Assembly: GCA_043421945.1 (NCBI GenBank)
Contig: JBHOGO010000010.1
Coordinates: forward strand, 1 to 64,000
Direction: 5' to 3'
Length of the DNA: 64,000 nucleotides
From: Thaumasiovibrio sp043421945
GTDB taxonomy: Bacteria; Pseudomonadota; Gammaproteobacteria; Enterobacterales; Vibrionaceae
Shown: piece by piece, positions 44,080 through 53,865 of the stretch
Layout: each line of letters starts with the position of its first letter
How positions within the stretch are numbered: the stretch's first letter is position 1
Position numbers and translations under genes: made by a program
Notes under the pieces: generated by a model
Databases searched by the model: none
Seen by the model: only the letters and a program-made list of their open reading frames with translations
Told to the model about the DNA's origin: nothing

Positions 44080-44679
44080 ATGCAAACCAGCCCGTTACTC
44101 GAGCAATTGATGGAATCCCTACGCTGCTTGCCTGGCGTAGGTCCTAAATCAGCTCAACGTATGGCATTTCACCTTCTTCAGCGTAATCGTCGTGGAGGTG
44201 CTGTGCTTGCTGATACCTTGCAGCAAGCTATGACTGATATCGGGCATTGTAGTGATTGTCGCACATTCACAGAGCAGGAAGTCTGCGCGATATGCACGAA
44301 TCAACGACGCCATGAAAATGGTCAGTTGTGCGTGGTAGAAAGCCCTGCGGATATCGTTGCAATTGAAGCGACAGGTCAATACTCTGGTCGGTATTTTGTA
44401 TTGATGGGGCATCTTTCCCCACTTGATGGGATTGGGCCTTCTGACATCGGCTTGGATGTACTTCAGCGTCGATTGGAGTCAGAGTCTTTGAGTGAGGTTA
44501 TCCTTGCTACCAATCCGACAGTTGAAGGTGAGGCAACAGCTCAGTATATCGGTGAGCTTTGTGAGCACTATTCTGTTAACGCTAGCCGTATTGCACACGG
44601 CGTCCCTATGGGCGGTGAGTTAGAGCTTGTTGATGGAACGACACTCTCTCATTCGTTAGCCGGGCGACACAAGCTGTAA
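44080..44679 (+). CDS. recR: Recombination mediator RecR
   Basis: A 199-residue protein: helix-hairpin-helix (LRCLPGVGPKSAQRMAFHLL), four-cysteine zinc finger (HCSDCRTFTEQEVCAIC), Toprim domain (CVVESPADIVAIE) and the C-terminal Walker-B-like part (LVDGTTLSHSLAGR). It loads RecA at gaps with RecO. Starts two bases after ybaB and ends at a strong terminator. Confidence 0.97.
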   Translation: MQTSPLLEQLMESLRCLPGVGPKSAQRMAFHLLQRNRRGGAVLADTLQQAMTDIGHCSDCRTFTEQEVCAICTNQRRHENGQLCVVESPADIVAIEATGQYSGRYFVLMGHLSPLDGIGPSDIGLDVLQRRLESESLSEVILATNPTVEGEATAQYIGELCEHYSVNASRIAHGVPMGGELELVDGTTLSHSLAGRHKL

Positions 44680-44682
44680 AAA

Positions 44683-44704
44683 AACCGCCACTCGGCGGTT
44701 TTTT
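44683..44704. terminator. Bidirectional terminator of recR and toxRS
   Basis: AACCGCC (44683-44689), ACTC loop, GGCGGTT (44694-44700), with A and T runs on the two sides. Confidence 0.9.
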
Positions 44705-44746
44705 ATTATCTATTGCTTTAACGCGACCAACTCTAACTCTTAACCA

Positions 44747-45295
44747 CTATTGGGCAACAATGATACTCGAGCCGTTGTTTAAGCTCGTCAATAGAATACT
44801 CTTTGAATCAATGACGTCCAATTTACGACTTTGTTTGCTATCAATGATGTAATAGTGGCGAAGATATTCGAGCTCTTCTTCAGTAAAGAGTTCGTTATTG
44901 CCACTGATCACATCTGAAATGTCGACAATCTCCGTTTGTAAGTATTTACCACTCACTTGCCATGTTCCTGTTTCAGAGATATGTATCTGCAGAGGTGTCG
45001 TGCTTGTGTTGCTTTCAAGAACCAAATGAGTAAAGCGAGAAAAGGTTTTATTGGGGAGAAAGATGACTTGGCTCGTGCTCTCGTAATACTTTAATCCATG
45101 GAGGGTGGTAAGCTGTTCTTTCGCATTGATCTCAATTTCGCTAGCACCGATACTCTGCCACTTATGGCTACTTAGCATGCGTTCAATTTTTAAATCGCTC
45201 GCGATGTAATACCAGCTGCTTGCAGCAAGAGAAGAAAGCAATAATAGGAGAGGCCACCAAGTTTGGATAACTCGTTTAGGTGTTAAAGAACTCAT
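44747..45295 (-). CDS. toxS: ToxS-like membrane protein
   Basis: A 182-residue protein with one N-terminal membrane segment (about 12-30) and a periplasmic beta-rich domain. Sequence identity to ToxS is suggested by SHKWQS and the C-terminal LTSLNNGSSIIV region and, above all, by position behind toxR. ToxS stabilises ToxR in the periplasm. The ATG at 45295 overlaps the toxR stop in ATGA; the GTG eight... six bases upstream (45301) is less likely. Confidence 0.88.
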   Translation of the reverse strand: MSSLTPKRVIQTWWPLLLLLSSLAASSWYYIASDLKIERMLSSHKWQSIGASEIEINAKEQLTTLHGLKYYESTSQVIFLPNKTFSRFTHLVLESNTSTTPLQIHISETGTWQVSGKYLQTEIVDISDVISGNNELFTEEELEYLRHYYIIDSKQSRKLDVIDSKSILLTSLNNGSSIIVAQ

Positions 45296-46125
45296 TGACA
45301 CAGCTCCGAGTTATCTTTTTGCTGAGGGAGTAAACGAATGGTCATGTTTTCACCATTAACATTTGGCTGGTGGATGTAATTTAGAAAAATTTGTTTTTTT
45401 CTTCCATCTGTTGCGATGACTTTATGAGGTCTTAGCTCATCAGGATGATGTGAAACGTAGTTAGAAACGCATTGAGATATCAAGTATGTCCACTGTTCTA
45501 AATCAGGGTGATTAGCAGGACGAACGACCTGTGTACCATCAAGTTCAAACATGACTGTAAAGCTTGAAGATACCGTTGGTGAGGCTTTAATTGCAATAAT
45601 CGGAATCAATATACTCAGAACGATAGCGACGAAGGTTAACCAAGTCTTCTTATGCTCAGATTTATTTTTGGGCGTTGTGATTTCTTCATGCTGCTCTTCG
45701 CTTAGCTCACTCGGTGAAATCGGCCCCGTTGCTGGTGTTAACACTTCTTCAGAAGGCGTTGCGATATCGATCACTGCTTCTCGATATAGCTCTATTCCAG
45801 CAATGATTTGATACCCCCGCTTGGGGACGGTTTTAATAAACTCGGGTGATTTTGTTGAATCTTTTAGGGCCTTCCTTAACGTAGAAATAGCCTGTGTGAT
45901 ACTGGAGTCATCCACTTCGAAGCCTTGCTGCCGCCACACGTAATTGTGTAAGTGCTGACGTGTAATAACTGCACCAGGTTCTTCAGCGAGAAGCTGTAGT
46001 GCTCGACTTTCATTGGTACCTAAACGGGTCAGCTCGTTATCTTCCCATTGATCGACGAGACTATTGTCAGCAGGGTCGAATAGAAAGCGCTTCCCTATAA
46101 GTAATTTTTCAACTTTCGGTGTCAT
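45292..46125 (-). CDS. toxR: ToxR-type membrane-bound transcriptional regulator
   Basis: A 277-residue regulator: OmpR-type winged helix (about 5-110, ending TVPKRGYQ), a Pro/Glu-rich linker, one membrane segment (162-181) and a periplasmic domain with two cysteines, Cys219 and Cys276, which can form the ToxR disulfide. In Vibrio it controls OmpU/OmpT-type porins in response to bile, amino acids and membrane state. It is divergent from htpG, the standard vibrio arrangement. Confidence 0.95.
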   Translation of the reverse strand: MTPKVEKLLIGKRFLFDPADNSLVDQWEDNELTRLGTNESRALQLLAEEPGAVITRQHLHNYVWRQQGFEVDDSSITQAISTLRKALKDSTKSPEFIKTVPKRGYQIIAGIELYREAVIDIATPSEEVLTPATGPISPSELSEEQHEEITTPKNKSEHKKTWLTFVAIVLSILIPIIAIKASPTVSSSFTVMFELDGTQVVRPANHPDLEQWTYLISQCVSNYVSHHPDELRPHKVIATDGRKKQIFLNYIHQPNVNGENMTIRLLPQQKDNSELCQ

Positions 46126-46272
46126 GAGTTCTCAAAGTGTAAAAAGTAAAAAGATAAACAGTAGCGATCCCGGTGTCGAAACGTGGCTTGCGATTTTGGC
46201 TCTAAAACAATGCAAAAAATGCTACTTATGTCGTCAAAAAAAAATTGAATTAAACAAAGACGCACATTTTAG

Positions 46273-46298
46273 GTTGAAAATGATAGTTTTGACCATAT
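46273..46298 (+). promoter_or_regulatory. Possible sigma-32 heat-shock promoter of htpG
   Basis: GTTGAAA (46273-46279) and GACCATAT (46291-46298) resemble CTTGAAA and CCCCATNT. The spacer of 11-12 bases is slightly short. About 45 bases before the htpG ATG. Confidence 0.4.
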
Positions 46299-46341
46299 GT
46301 AATTCAACGAAACCAAAAATAAACTCGAATTAGAGGTCCAA

Positions 46342-48249
46342 ATGAGTGAGAAAACAGTGGTGAATGGAAACAAAGAAACCCGTGGCTTTCAATCGGAAGT
46401 GAAGCAGCTTCTCCATTTGATGATTCATTCTCTCTATTCTAATAAAGAAATTTTCTTACGAGAGTTGATTTCTAATGCATCAGATGCCGCAGATAAACTT
46501 CGCTTCAAAGCCCTTTCTGATACCGCTTTGTACGGAGATGATGCCGAACTTGGCGTGAAGCTGTCATTCGACAAAGAAGCGAAAACATTAACCATTAGTG
46601 ATAATGGTATTGGTATGACCCGTGATGATGTTGTTGAGCACTTGGGTACGATTGCGAAATCGGGAACCGCTGATTTCTTTAGCAAGTTATCTGATGATCA
46701 AACCAAAGACTCTCAATTGATTGGTCAATTTGGTGTTGGCTTCTATTCAGCATTCATTGTTGCGGATAGCGTGACAGTACGTACAAGAGCGGCAGGGGTA
46801 TCTGCTGACGAAGCGGTGCAGTGGCAATCTCAAGGTGAAGGTGACTACACTGTCGAAGATATTGAGAAAGCAACACGCGGTACAGACATTATCCTTCACC
46901 TTCGTGAAGAGGAAGAAGAGTTTCTGAATGACTACCGTCTACGTGAAGTCATCGGTAAGTACTCTGATCATATCGGTATCCCAGTTTCTATTTATACGAC
47001 TGAGTATGATGAAGAAGGCAATGCTGGTGAGAGCAAGTGGGAGCAAATTAACAAAGCTCAAGCACTATGGACTCGCAGTAAGTCAGAAATATCAGAAGAA
47101 GAGTATCAAGAGTTCTATAAGCACATCGCTCATGATTACAGCGATCCACTGCTATGGAGCCACAACCGTGTAGAAGGTAAGCAAGACTATACTAGCCTGC
47201 TTTATGTCCCAACCAAAGCCCCTTGGGATATGTATAACCGCGATCAAAAACACGGTCTAAAACTTTATGTTCAGCGTGTCTTCATTATGGATGACGCTGA
47301 TCAGTTCATGCCGGGCTACCTACGCTTTATGCGTGGTTTGATTGATTCAAATGATCTGCCGCTAAACGTGTCTCGTGAGATCCTTCAAGATACTAAAGTG
47401 ACACAATCGCTGCGTAATGCACTGACTAAACGTGCGTTGACAATGCTTGAGCGCCTTGGCAATAACGATGCTGAAAAATATCAAACGTTTTGGAATGAGT
47501 TTGGTCAGGTCTTAAAAGAAGGCCCTGCTGAAGATATGCCAAATCGTGAAAAAATTGCGAAGTTGTTGCGTTTCTCTTCAACAGAGAGTGATAGCAGTGA
47601 GCAGACGGTCTCTTTATCTGCCTATATTGAGCGAATGAAAGAAGGCCAAGATAAGATTTATTATCTGACAGCTGATAGCTACCAAGCGGCTAAGAAGAGC
47701 CCTCACCTTGAGCAATTCCGTGCTAAAGGGATTGAGGTTGTCTTAATGTATGACCGCGTCGATGAGTGGTTAATGAACTACCTCAGTGAGTTTGATGGTA
47801 AATCATTCCAGTCAATTACCAAGGCGAATCTAGACCTTAGCCAGTTTGAAGACGAAAAAGAAAAAGAAGAGCAGAAACAGAAAGAAGAAGAGTTTGTTTC
47901 TGTTGTTGAGCGACTAAAAACTTACTTTGGCGATCGTGTTAAAGAAGTCCGCACAACCTTCAAGCTCAGCGAGACACCAGCGGTTGTTGTGACCGAAGAG
48001 TATGGGATGGGTACCCAAATGGCTAAGCTGCTGGCAGCTGCAGGTCAGGATGCGCCAGAAGTTCAGTATATTCTTGAGGTTAACCCAGAACATGCGCTCG
48101 TTACTGCAATGGCAAATGAAGCGGATGAAGAGCACTTCGGGCGTTGGGCTGAGTGGTTGATTGGCCAAGCGATGTTAGCAGAGCGTGGAGCGATGGAAGA
48201 CCCAAGCGAGTTCTTGGCTGCCATCAACAAATTGTTGACTAAGGTATAA
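46342..48249 (+). CDS. htpG: Hsp90-family chaperone HtpG
   Basis: A 635-residue chaperone with the GHKL ATP site (ISNASDAADKLRF, ISDNGIGM, GQFGVGFYS), middle domain (PLNVSREILQ) and C-terminal dimer domain. AGAGGT precedes the ATG. It folds or protects client proteins under heat stress. Divergent from toxR; adk follows. Confidence 0.98.
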   Translation: MSEKTVVNGNKETRGFQSEVKQLLHLMIHSLYSNKEIFLRELISNASDAADKLRFKALSDTALYGDDAELGVKLSFDKEAKTLTISDNGIGMTRDDVVEHLGTIAKSGTADFFSKLSDDQTKDSQLIGQFGVGFYSAFIVADSVTVRTRAAGVSADEAVQWQSQGEGDYTVEDIEKATRGTDIILHLREEEEEFLNDYRLREVIGKYSDHIGIPVSIYTTEYDEEGNAGESKWEQINKAQALWTRSKSEISEEEYQEFYKHIAHDYSDPLLWSHNRVEGKQDYTSLLYVPTKAPWDMYNRDQKHGLKLYVQRVFIMDDADQFMPGYLRFMRGLIDSNDLPLNVSREILQDTKVTQSLRNALTKRALTMLERLGNNDAEKYQTFWNEFGQVLKEGPAEDMPNREKIAKLLRFSSTESDSSEQTVSLSAYIERMKEGQDKIYYLTADSYQAAKKSPHLEQFRAKGIEVVLMYDRVDEWLMNYLSEFDGKSFQSITKANLDLSQFEDEKEKEEQKQKEEEFVSVVERLKTYFGDRVKEVRTTFKLSETPAVVVTEEYGMGTQMAKLLAAAGQDAPEVQYILEVNPEHALVTAMANEADEEHFGRWAEWLIGQAMLAERGAMEDPSEFLAAINKLLTKV

Positions 48250-48258
48250 TCGACAGGG

Positions 48259-48284
48259 TGCCTCAATCTGCTAGGATTGGGGCA
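48259..48284 (+). terminator. Hairpin after htpG
   Basis: TGCCTCAATC (48259-48268), 6-nt loop, GATTGGGGCA (48275-48284, one T-G pair). No T run; partial terminator or mRNA end protector. Confidence 0.5.
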
Positions 48285-48384
48285 TCACAAAGGTCTTGCA
48301 GGGCTGCTGGGCTTGATAGCGTTGCTTAATCAGTGTATTTTGCACGTTTTTTGAGAAACACCAATTTCTATAAAGGGGATTACA

Positions 48385-49029
48385 ATGCGCATCATCCTTC
48401 TGGGCGCTCCAGGTGCAGGTAAAGGTACTCAGGCACAATTCATCATGGAGAAGTTTGGCATTCCACAAATTTCTACTGGCGATATGCTTCGTGCTGCAAT
48501 TAAAGCAGGTACAGAGCTAGGTAAAAAAGCGAAAGCGGTTATCGATGCTGGTCAATTAGTGTCTGATGACATTATCCTAGGTCTTGTTAAAGAGCGTATT
48601 GCACAAGATGATTGTGAAAAAGGTTTCCTACTAGATGGTTTCCCACGCACAATTCCTCAAGCAGACGGCCTGAAAGAAGTCGGTGTTGAGATTGATTACG
48701 TACTAGAGTTCGATGTTGCAGACAGCGTTATCGTTGAGCGTATGGCTGGTCGTCGTGCTCACCTAGCATCAGGTCGTACTTACCACGTTGTTTACAACCC
48801 GCCGAAGGTTGAAGATAAAGATGACATTACTGGTGAAGATCTTGTTGTTCGTGATGACGACAAAGAAGAGACAGTACTTGCTCGCCTAGGTGTATACCAT
48901 GAGCAAACTGCACCATTGATTGCATACTACAACAAAGAAGCTGAAGCTGGTCGCACACAGTACCTGAAGTTTGACGGTACTAAACAAGTTGCTGACGTTA
49001 GCGCAGAAATTGAAAAAGCACTTGCATAA
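48385..49029 (+). CDS. adk: Adenylate kinase
   Basis: A 214-residue enzyme: P-loop GAPGAGKGTQA, GFPRTIPQAD and the LID region (ASGRTYHVVYNPPKVEDKDD), of the long bacterial type without zinc cysteines. It interconverts ATP, ADP and AMP. GGGGATT precedes the ATG. Position htpG-adk-hemH as in E. coli. Confidence 0.98.
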   Translation: MRIILLGAPGAGKGTQAQFIMEKFGIPQISTGDMLRAAIKAGTELGKKAKAVIDAGQLVSDDIILGLVKERIAQDDCEKGFLLDGFPRTIPQADGLKEVGVEIDYVLEFDVADSVIVERMAGRRAHLASGRTYHVVYNPPKVEDKDDITGEDLVVRDDDKEETVLARLGVYHEQTAPLIAYYNKEAEAGRTQYLKFDGTKQVADVSAEIEKALA

Positions 49030-49052
49030 TTAGTGCTAATCGATTGAAACTA

Positions 49053-49080
49053 AAAGGCCAATCTTAGATTGGCCTTTTTT
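49053..49080 (+). terminator. adk terminator
   Basis: AAAGGCCAATC (49053-49063), TTA loop, GATTGGCCTTT (49067-49077) ending in a T run. Confidence 0.9.
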
Positions 49081-49110
49081 GTGCCCCTTAATACGGATAT
49101 AGGATGAAAT

Positions 49111-50085
49111 ATGACGGACAAAGTAGGCGTATTGCTTGTTAATCTTGGAACACCTCAGGCACCAACGGCAAAGGCCGTTAAAGCCTTTTTGGCTGAGTTT
49201 CTTCATGATCAGCGAGTCGTGGATCTGACGCGTTGGCTTTGGTGTCCTATTTTGCATGGCATTATTCTGCCAGTCCGCTCTCCTAAAGTGGCAAAGCTAT
49301 ACCAGTCTGTTTGGATGCCTGAAGGTTCGCCATTGCTTGTTTATGCTAAGCGGCAGCAGCAGCTACTGTCTGAGGCTATCTCTGCGCCTGTTGCATTAGG
49401 GATGACATACGGGCAGCCTTCAATAGAGAGTGGATTACAAGCGCTTGAAGAGCAGGGATGTAGCAAAGTACTCGTGTTGCCCCTTTATCCGCAATATTCA
49501 GCAACGACAACAGCGGCAGCATTTGATAAGTTTGCGAGGGTGCTACGCCAACGTTCGGCAATTCCTGAAGTTCGTACAGTGAATCATTATTATCAGCACC
49601 CGAGCTACATCAGTGCACTAGAAGGTTCTGTTCGACGTTTCTGGCAGCAAAATGGTCAAAGTGAATATTTACTTTGTTCCTACCACGGTATTCCACAGCG
49701 TTACGCCGATAACGGTGACCCATACCCTGTGCATTGTGAGAGAACCACGGCTTTACTTAATGAGAAACTTAACCTGCCGGAGTCGAGTTTTGGTATGAGC
49801 TATCAATCTATATTTGGCCGGGAAGAGTGGCTCAAGCCTTATACTGAACCGACGATCAAGGCACTAGCGGCACAAGGGGTGAAAACGCTTGATGTGATTA
49901 CCCCAGCTTTTTCTGCTGATTGCCTTGAAACCCTTGAAGAAATTGCCGAGCAATGTCAGGAAGCCTTCATTGAAGCGGGTGGGGAGCGGTTGAGACTTAT
50001 CCCTTGTTTGAATGATGATGAGGCGCATATTATTCTGTTACGTGAGCTGGTTGAGCGTGGCATTGCCGGTTGGTCAGAAAAGTGA
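49111..50085 (+). CDS. hemH: Ferrochelatase
   Basis: A 324-residue enzyme that inserts Fe(II) into protoporphyrin IX, last step of haem synthesis. GVLLVNLGTPQAPT at the start, catalytic His in LCSYHGIPQRY and Glu in CLETLEEI. GGATG... AGGAT precedes the ATG. Follows adk. Confidence 0.97.
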   Translation: MTDKVGVLLVNLGTPQAPTAKAVKAFLAEFLHDQRVVDLTRWLWCPILHGIILPVRSPKVAKLYQSVWMPEGSPLLVYAKRQQQLLSEAISAPVALGMTYGQPSIESGLQALEEQGCSKVLVLPLYPQYSATTTAAAFDKFARVLRQRSAIPEVRTVNHYYQHPSYISALEGSVRRFWQQNGQSEYLLCSYHGIPQRYADNGDPYPVHCERTTALLNEKLNLPESSFGMSYQSIFGREEWLKPYTEPTIKALAAQGVKTLDVITPAFSADCLETLEEIAEQCQEAFIEAGGERLRLIPCLNDDEAHIILLRELVERGIAGWSEK

Positions 50086-50311
50086 TTGAAGCGAGTTGAT
50101 CAGAGTTCGTCTAGGTGATGCGTTAGCCTTCTATTTATGTGATTGATTTTAAATAAATATATTAGGTTAACTAAGCGCTGTTCACTTTTGCGTGCATTCG
50201 ATTTGTCACTGTTCTTTCTTAAATTCGAAATAATTTGCCCAGGGAATGGTTGGCTGTACGATATTGTGTGGTAAAATATTTAGCCGTTTTTTGCCACTAA
50301 CGTCTAAAACA

Positions 50312-51616
50312 ATGAAATTTCCTGGTCAACGTAAATCTAAACACTATTTCCCTGTTCATGCCCGCGACCCACTTTTGAGCCAAACGAAGCCTCAAAAGAA
50401 ACTGACGCGCCCGCATATTATTGGTATTGATCAGACGCTTGTTGATATTGAAGCGCGTGTGGATGACGCCTTCATTGAGCGATATGGCCTGAGTAAAGGG
50501 CATTCGTTGGTCATTGATGACGAGAAAGCGGAAAATCTCTATAAAGAACTGAAAGATAACGATCTAATCAATAATGAATTTGCCGGTGGTACGATTGGCA
50601 ATACTTTGCACAACTACTCGGTGCTTGCAGACGATAAATCTATTCTTCTTGGAGTAATGAGCCAAGAGATTGCTATCGGTAGCTATGCATATCGTTATCT
50701 ATGTAACACATCTAGTCGTGTTGATCTGGATCACCTTCAACCAGTAGATGGCCCGATTGGTCGTTGTTTTACACTGATCTCTGATGGTGGTGAGCGCTCG
50801 TTTGCAATTAACGGTGGTCAGATAAACCAACTACACCCTGACTCTGTGTCTGAAAAGATATTCGAAAAATCTTCTGCATTGGTGATTTCAGCTTACTTAG
50901 TGCGTTGCCAAGAAGATGAGCCGATGTTGGATGCGACGATGCAGGCTATCGAATACGCGAAAAAGAATAACGTACCTGTTGTGCTAACACTAGGTACAAA
51001 ATTCGTGATTGAAGGTAACGTTAGCTGGTGGCGAGATTTCCTCAAAGAGCACGTAACGGTTGTTGCGATGAATGAAGAGGAAGGTGAAGCGCTTACGGGT
51101 GAAAAAGATCCATTGCTAGCGGCTTCTAAAGCACTAGATTGGGTTGATTTAGTACTTTGTACTGCGGGGCCAGTTGGTTTGTTCATGGCTGGTTATACTG
51201 ATGAAACAGTGAAGCGCGAAACATCGCTACCATTGTTGCCGGGTGAAATTCCTGAGTTTAACCGCTTTGAGTTTAGCCGTCCGATGCTGAAGATGAGCTG
51301 TGATAATCCTATCAAGGTTTACTCGCATATCTCACCATACATGGGTGGCCCCGAGCAAATTAAAAACACGAATGGCGCGGGTGATGGTGCACTTTCTGCA
51401 CTGCTTCATGATATGTCGGCTAACCGTTATCACCGAGATAATGTGCCAAAATCAAGCAAGCATAGTTATGAGTTTTTAACTTACTCGTCGTTCTCACAGG
51501 TGTGTAAATATTCAAACCGTGTGAGCTACGAAGTTCTCATGCAACATGCTCCACGTTTATCTCGTGGCTTACCTGAGCGTGAAGATAGCTTGGAAGAAGC
51601 ATACTGGGAGCGTTAA
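50312..51616 (+). CDS. gsk: Inosine-guanosine kinase
   Basis: A 434-residue PfkB-family kinase, the exact length of E. coli Gsk, starting MKFPGQRKSKHYFPV at ATG 50312. The catalytic base lies in NTNGAGDGALSALLHD. It phosphorylates inosine and guanosine for purine salvage. The frame extends to 50246 without support. A palindromic terminator (51638-51667) follows. Confidence 0.95.
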   Translation: MKFPGQRKSKHYFPVHARDPLLSQTKPQKKLTRPHIIGIDQTLVDIEARVDDAFIERYGLSKGHSLVIDDEKAENLYKELKDNDLINNEFAGGTIGNTLHNYSVLADDKSILLGVMSQEIAIGSYAYRYLCNTSSRVDLDHLQPVDGPIGRCFTLISDGGERSFAINGGQINQLHPDSVSEKIFEKSSALVISAYLVRCQEDEPMLDATMQAIEYAKKNNVPVVLTLGTKFVIEGNVSWWRDFLKEHVTVVAMNEEEGEALTGEKDPLLAASKALDWVDLVLCTAGPVGLFMAGYTDETVKRETSLPLLPGEIPEFNRFEFSRPMLKMSCDNPIKVYSHISPYMGGPEQIKNTNGAGDGALSALLHDMSANRYHRDNVPKSSKHSYEFLTYSSFSQVCKYSNRVSYEVLMQHAPRLSRGLPEREDSLEEAYWER

Positions 51617-51637
51617 GCTTACTATTAGCCTGCGTTC

Positions 51638-51667
51638 AAAAAAGCTGCCAAATTTGGCAGCTTTTTT
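51638..51667. terminator. gsk/asnB bidirectional terminator
   Basis: A fully palindromic A-run, AGCTGCCA, TGGCAGCT, T-run hairpin; works on both strands for the convergent genes. Confidence 0.9.
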
Positions 51668-51731
51668 GTTTTATAGCCATTCGTTTTCTGCGAATGATCA
51701 TGAAACAACCATTCGCAGTATTGCGATGACC

Positions 51732-53399
51732 TTAGTAAGCGTCGTTGTGTACTGCTTTAACAGCACGACCTGATGGGTCTGCGTTGTTCTTAAATGACTC
51801 ATCCCATTCGATCGCTTTTGCACTTGAACAGGCAACAGATGGACCACCTGGTACACACTTAGCCGCATCTTCTAGTGGGAATAGCTCCTCGAAAATTTCA
51901 CGATACAAATAGCCTTCTTTTGACGTTGGCGTGTTGTAAGGGAAACGGAAAGCCGCTGTTTCTAGTTGTTGATCCGATACTTTATCTTCTGCAACTTCTT
52001 TCAGTGTGTCGATCCAGCTATATCCAACGCCATCTGAGAACTGCTCTTTTTGACGCCAAACGACTTCTTCTGGCAAGTAATCTTCAAAACACTCACGAAT
52101 AATGTGTTTCTCCATCTTACCGTTGCCACACATCTTATCTGATGGGTTAACACGCATAGCGACTTCCAAGAACTCTTTATCAAGGAAAGGTACACGTGCT
52201 TCGACACCCCAAGCGGCCATTGATTTATTGGCACGAGCACAATCAAACATGTTGAGAGCCAGTAACTTACGTACAGTTTCCTCATGGAACTCTTTGGCAT
52301 CTGGTGCTTTATGGAAGTAGAGGTAGCCACCAAAGACTTCATCAGCGCCTTCGCCTGATAGCACCATTTTAATGCCCATAGCGCGAATTTTACGAGACAT
52401 TAAGTACATCGGAGTTGATGCACGAATCGTTGTCACATCGTAGGTTTCTATGTGATAAATAACATCACGAATGGCGTCTAAACCTTCTTGAACGGTGTAG
52501 GTGAGTTCATGGTGAACAGTGCCGAGGTGATCGGCGACTTTCTTCGCTGCAATAAGGTCAGGTGCACCTTCAAGACCGATAGCAAAAGAGTGGAGTGTTG
52601 GCCACCATGCTTGTGACTTCTCATCATCTTCAATACGGTTTGCGGCAAATTTTTTCGTGATCGCAGAAATAACAGAAGAGTCTAAGCCACCTGATAGAAG
52701 AACACCGTAAGGCACGTCAGTCATTAACTGTCGTTTTACTGCACTCTCAAGCGCATCTTTTAGTGCTTGTTTATCAGTCTTGCTGTCCTTGACGGCGTCA
52801 AACTCCATCCATTCACGCTTATAGTAACGCTGAGGCTCTTTGCCTGCTTGAGACCATACGAAACTGCCAGGAGGGAATTCACTCACTGTGCGACAAACAG
52901 GTACGAGTGATTTCATTTCTGAAGAAACATAGTAGTTACCATGCTCATCATAACCGTGGTAAAGAGGAATGATACCAATGTGGTCACGCCCAATCAGGTA
53001 GGCATCTTTATCCGCATCGTAAAGAATGAAAGCAAAAATACCGTTTAGATAATCGAGAAGCTCAGGCCCTTTCTCTTCATACAAAGCCAAAATGATTTCA
53101 CAATCTGATTCAGTCTGAAAAGGGTAATTAGGTGTTAATTCCTGACGAAGCTCTTTGTGGTTGTAAATCTCACCATTAACAGCTAATGCGTGTGTTTTAT
53201 CAGTATTGTAGAGAGGTTGTTCACCACTATTCAAGTCAACGATAGCTAGACGCTCATGAACAAGAATTGCTTTTTCAGACGAATAGATACCAGACCAGTC
53301 AGGGCCACGGTGACGCATTTTCTTTGACATTTCCAATGCGGTTTCACGCAGTTTTACTGCATCACTTTTGATGTCAAGGACACCGAATATTGAACACAT
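51732..53399 (-). CDS. asnB: Asparagine synthetase B (glutamine-hydrolysing)
   Basis: A 555-residue enzyme: Cys2 nucleophile and glutaminase domain (RHRGPDWSGI, HERLAIVD, NGEIYNH), then an ATP-pyrophosphatase synthetase domain (LLSGGLDSSVI, LSGEGADEVFGGY). It makes asparagine from aspartate with glutamine as nitrogen source. Minus strand, single gene. Confidence 0.97.
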   Translation of the reverse strand: MCSIFGVLDIKSDAVKLRETALEMSKKMRHRGPDWSGIYSSEKAILVHERLAIVDLNSGEQPLYNTDKTHALAVNGEIYNHKELRQELTPNYPFQTESDCEIILALYEEKGPELLDYLNGIFAFILYDADKDAYLIGRDHIGIIPLYHGYDEHGNYYVSSEMKSLVPVCRTVSEFPPGSFVWSQAGKEPQRYYKREWMEFDAVKDSKTDKQALKDALESAVKRQLMTDVPYGVLLSGGLDSSVISAITKKFAANRIEDDEKSQAWWPTLHSFAIGLEGAPDLIAAKKVADHLGTVHHELTYTVQEGLDAIRDVIYHIETYDVTTIRASTPMYLMSRKIRAMGIKMVLSGEGADEVFGGYLYFHKAPDAKEFHEETVRKLLALNMFDCARANKSMAAWGVEARVPFLDKEFLEVAMRVNPSDKMCGNGKMEKHIIRECFEDYLPEEVVWRQKEQFSDGVGYSWIDTLKEVAEDKVSDQQLETAAFRFPYNTPTSKEGYLYREIFEELFPLEDAAKCVPGGPSVACSSAKAIEWDESFKNNADPSGRAVKAVHNDAY

Positions 53400-53865
53400 A
53401 ATTTCTCTCTTAATCTAATTTGGTCACAGCATGTTGTGAATGCGTTAATTTATCTCTGTGTTCTAATTTGCCATCTAATTAAAAAAACACAACCCTGACT
53501 GTCGAAAAAAACAATAAACAGTATCTCATGGTAGATAATATTCACTCATTACCCTGTGTGATGAATAAAATCCATCTAGCGGTCGTTTTTTGTGCTTTTC
53601 TCGCAAGGTGGATGTTAATTGTTTTGCGATAACCTATGTTGGGCACGGCGCACTTAACACTGAAAAGCCAAAGAATTCAGCGGGTAAGAGGTAAGCCGCT
53701 GAATGCATTGACATGCATTAATTGGAAGGTTGCCTATTATTGCAGAGCAGATGTGAGGAAATAGGGAAAGAAGTGTCGGCATCTGTTACAAAGGTAACAG
53801 ATGCCTAAAAGCCATAATGGTTTGTCTCCTGAGCCTTGTGCTTGTCGCTTTCTAGGAGATAGTGG
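53400..53865. other. Intergenic region with two hairpins
   Basis: About 465 bases. It has ATTCAGCGG/CCGCTGAAT (53675-53704, 12-nt loop) and a perfect 12-bp stem GGCATCTGTTAC/GTAACAGATGCC with AAAG loop (53778-53805). The latter lies about 60 bases past the antiporter stop and may terminate or cap that mRNA. The asnB promoter must lie near 53400-53500. Confidence 0.6.
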
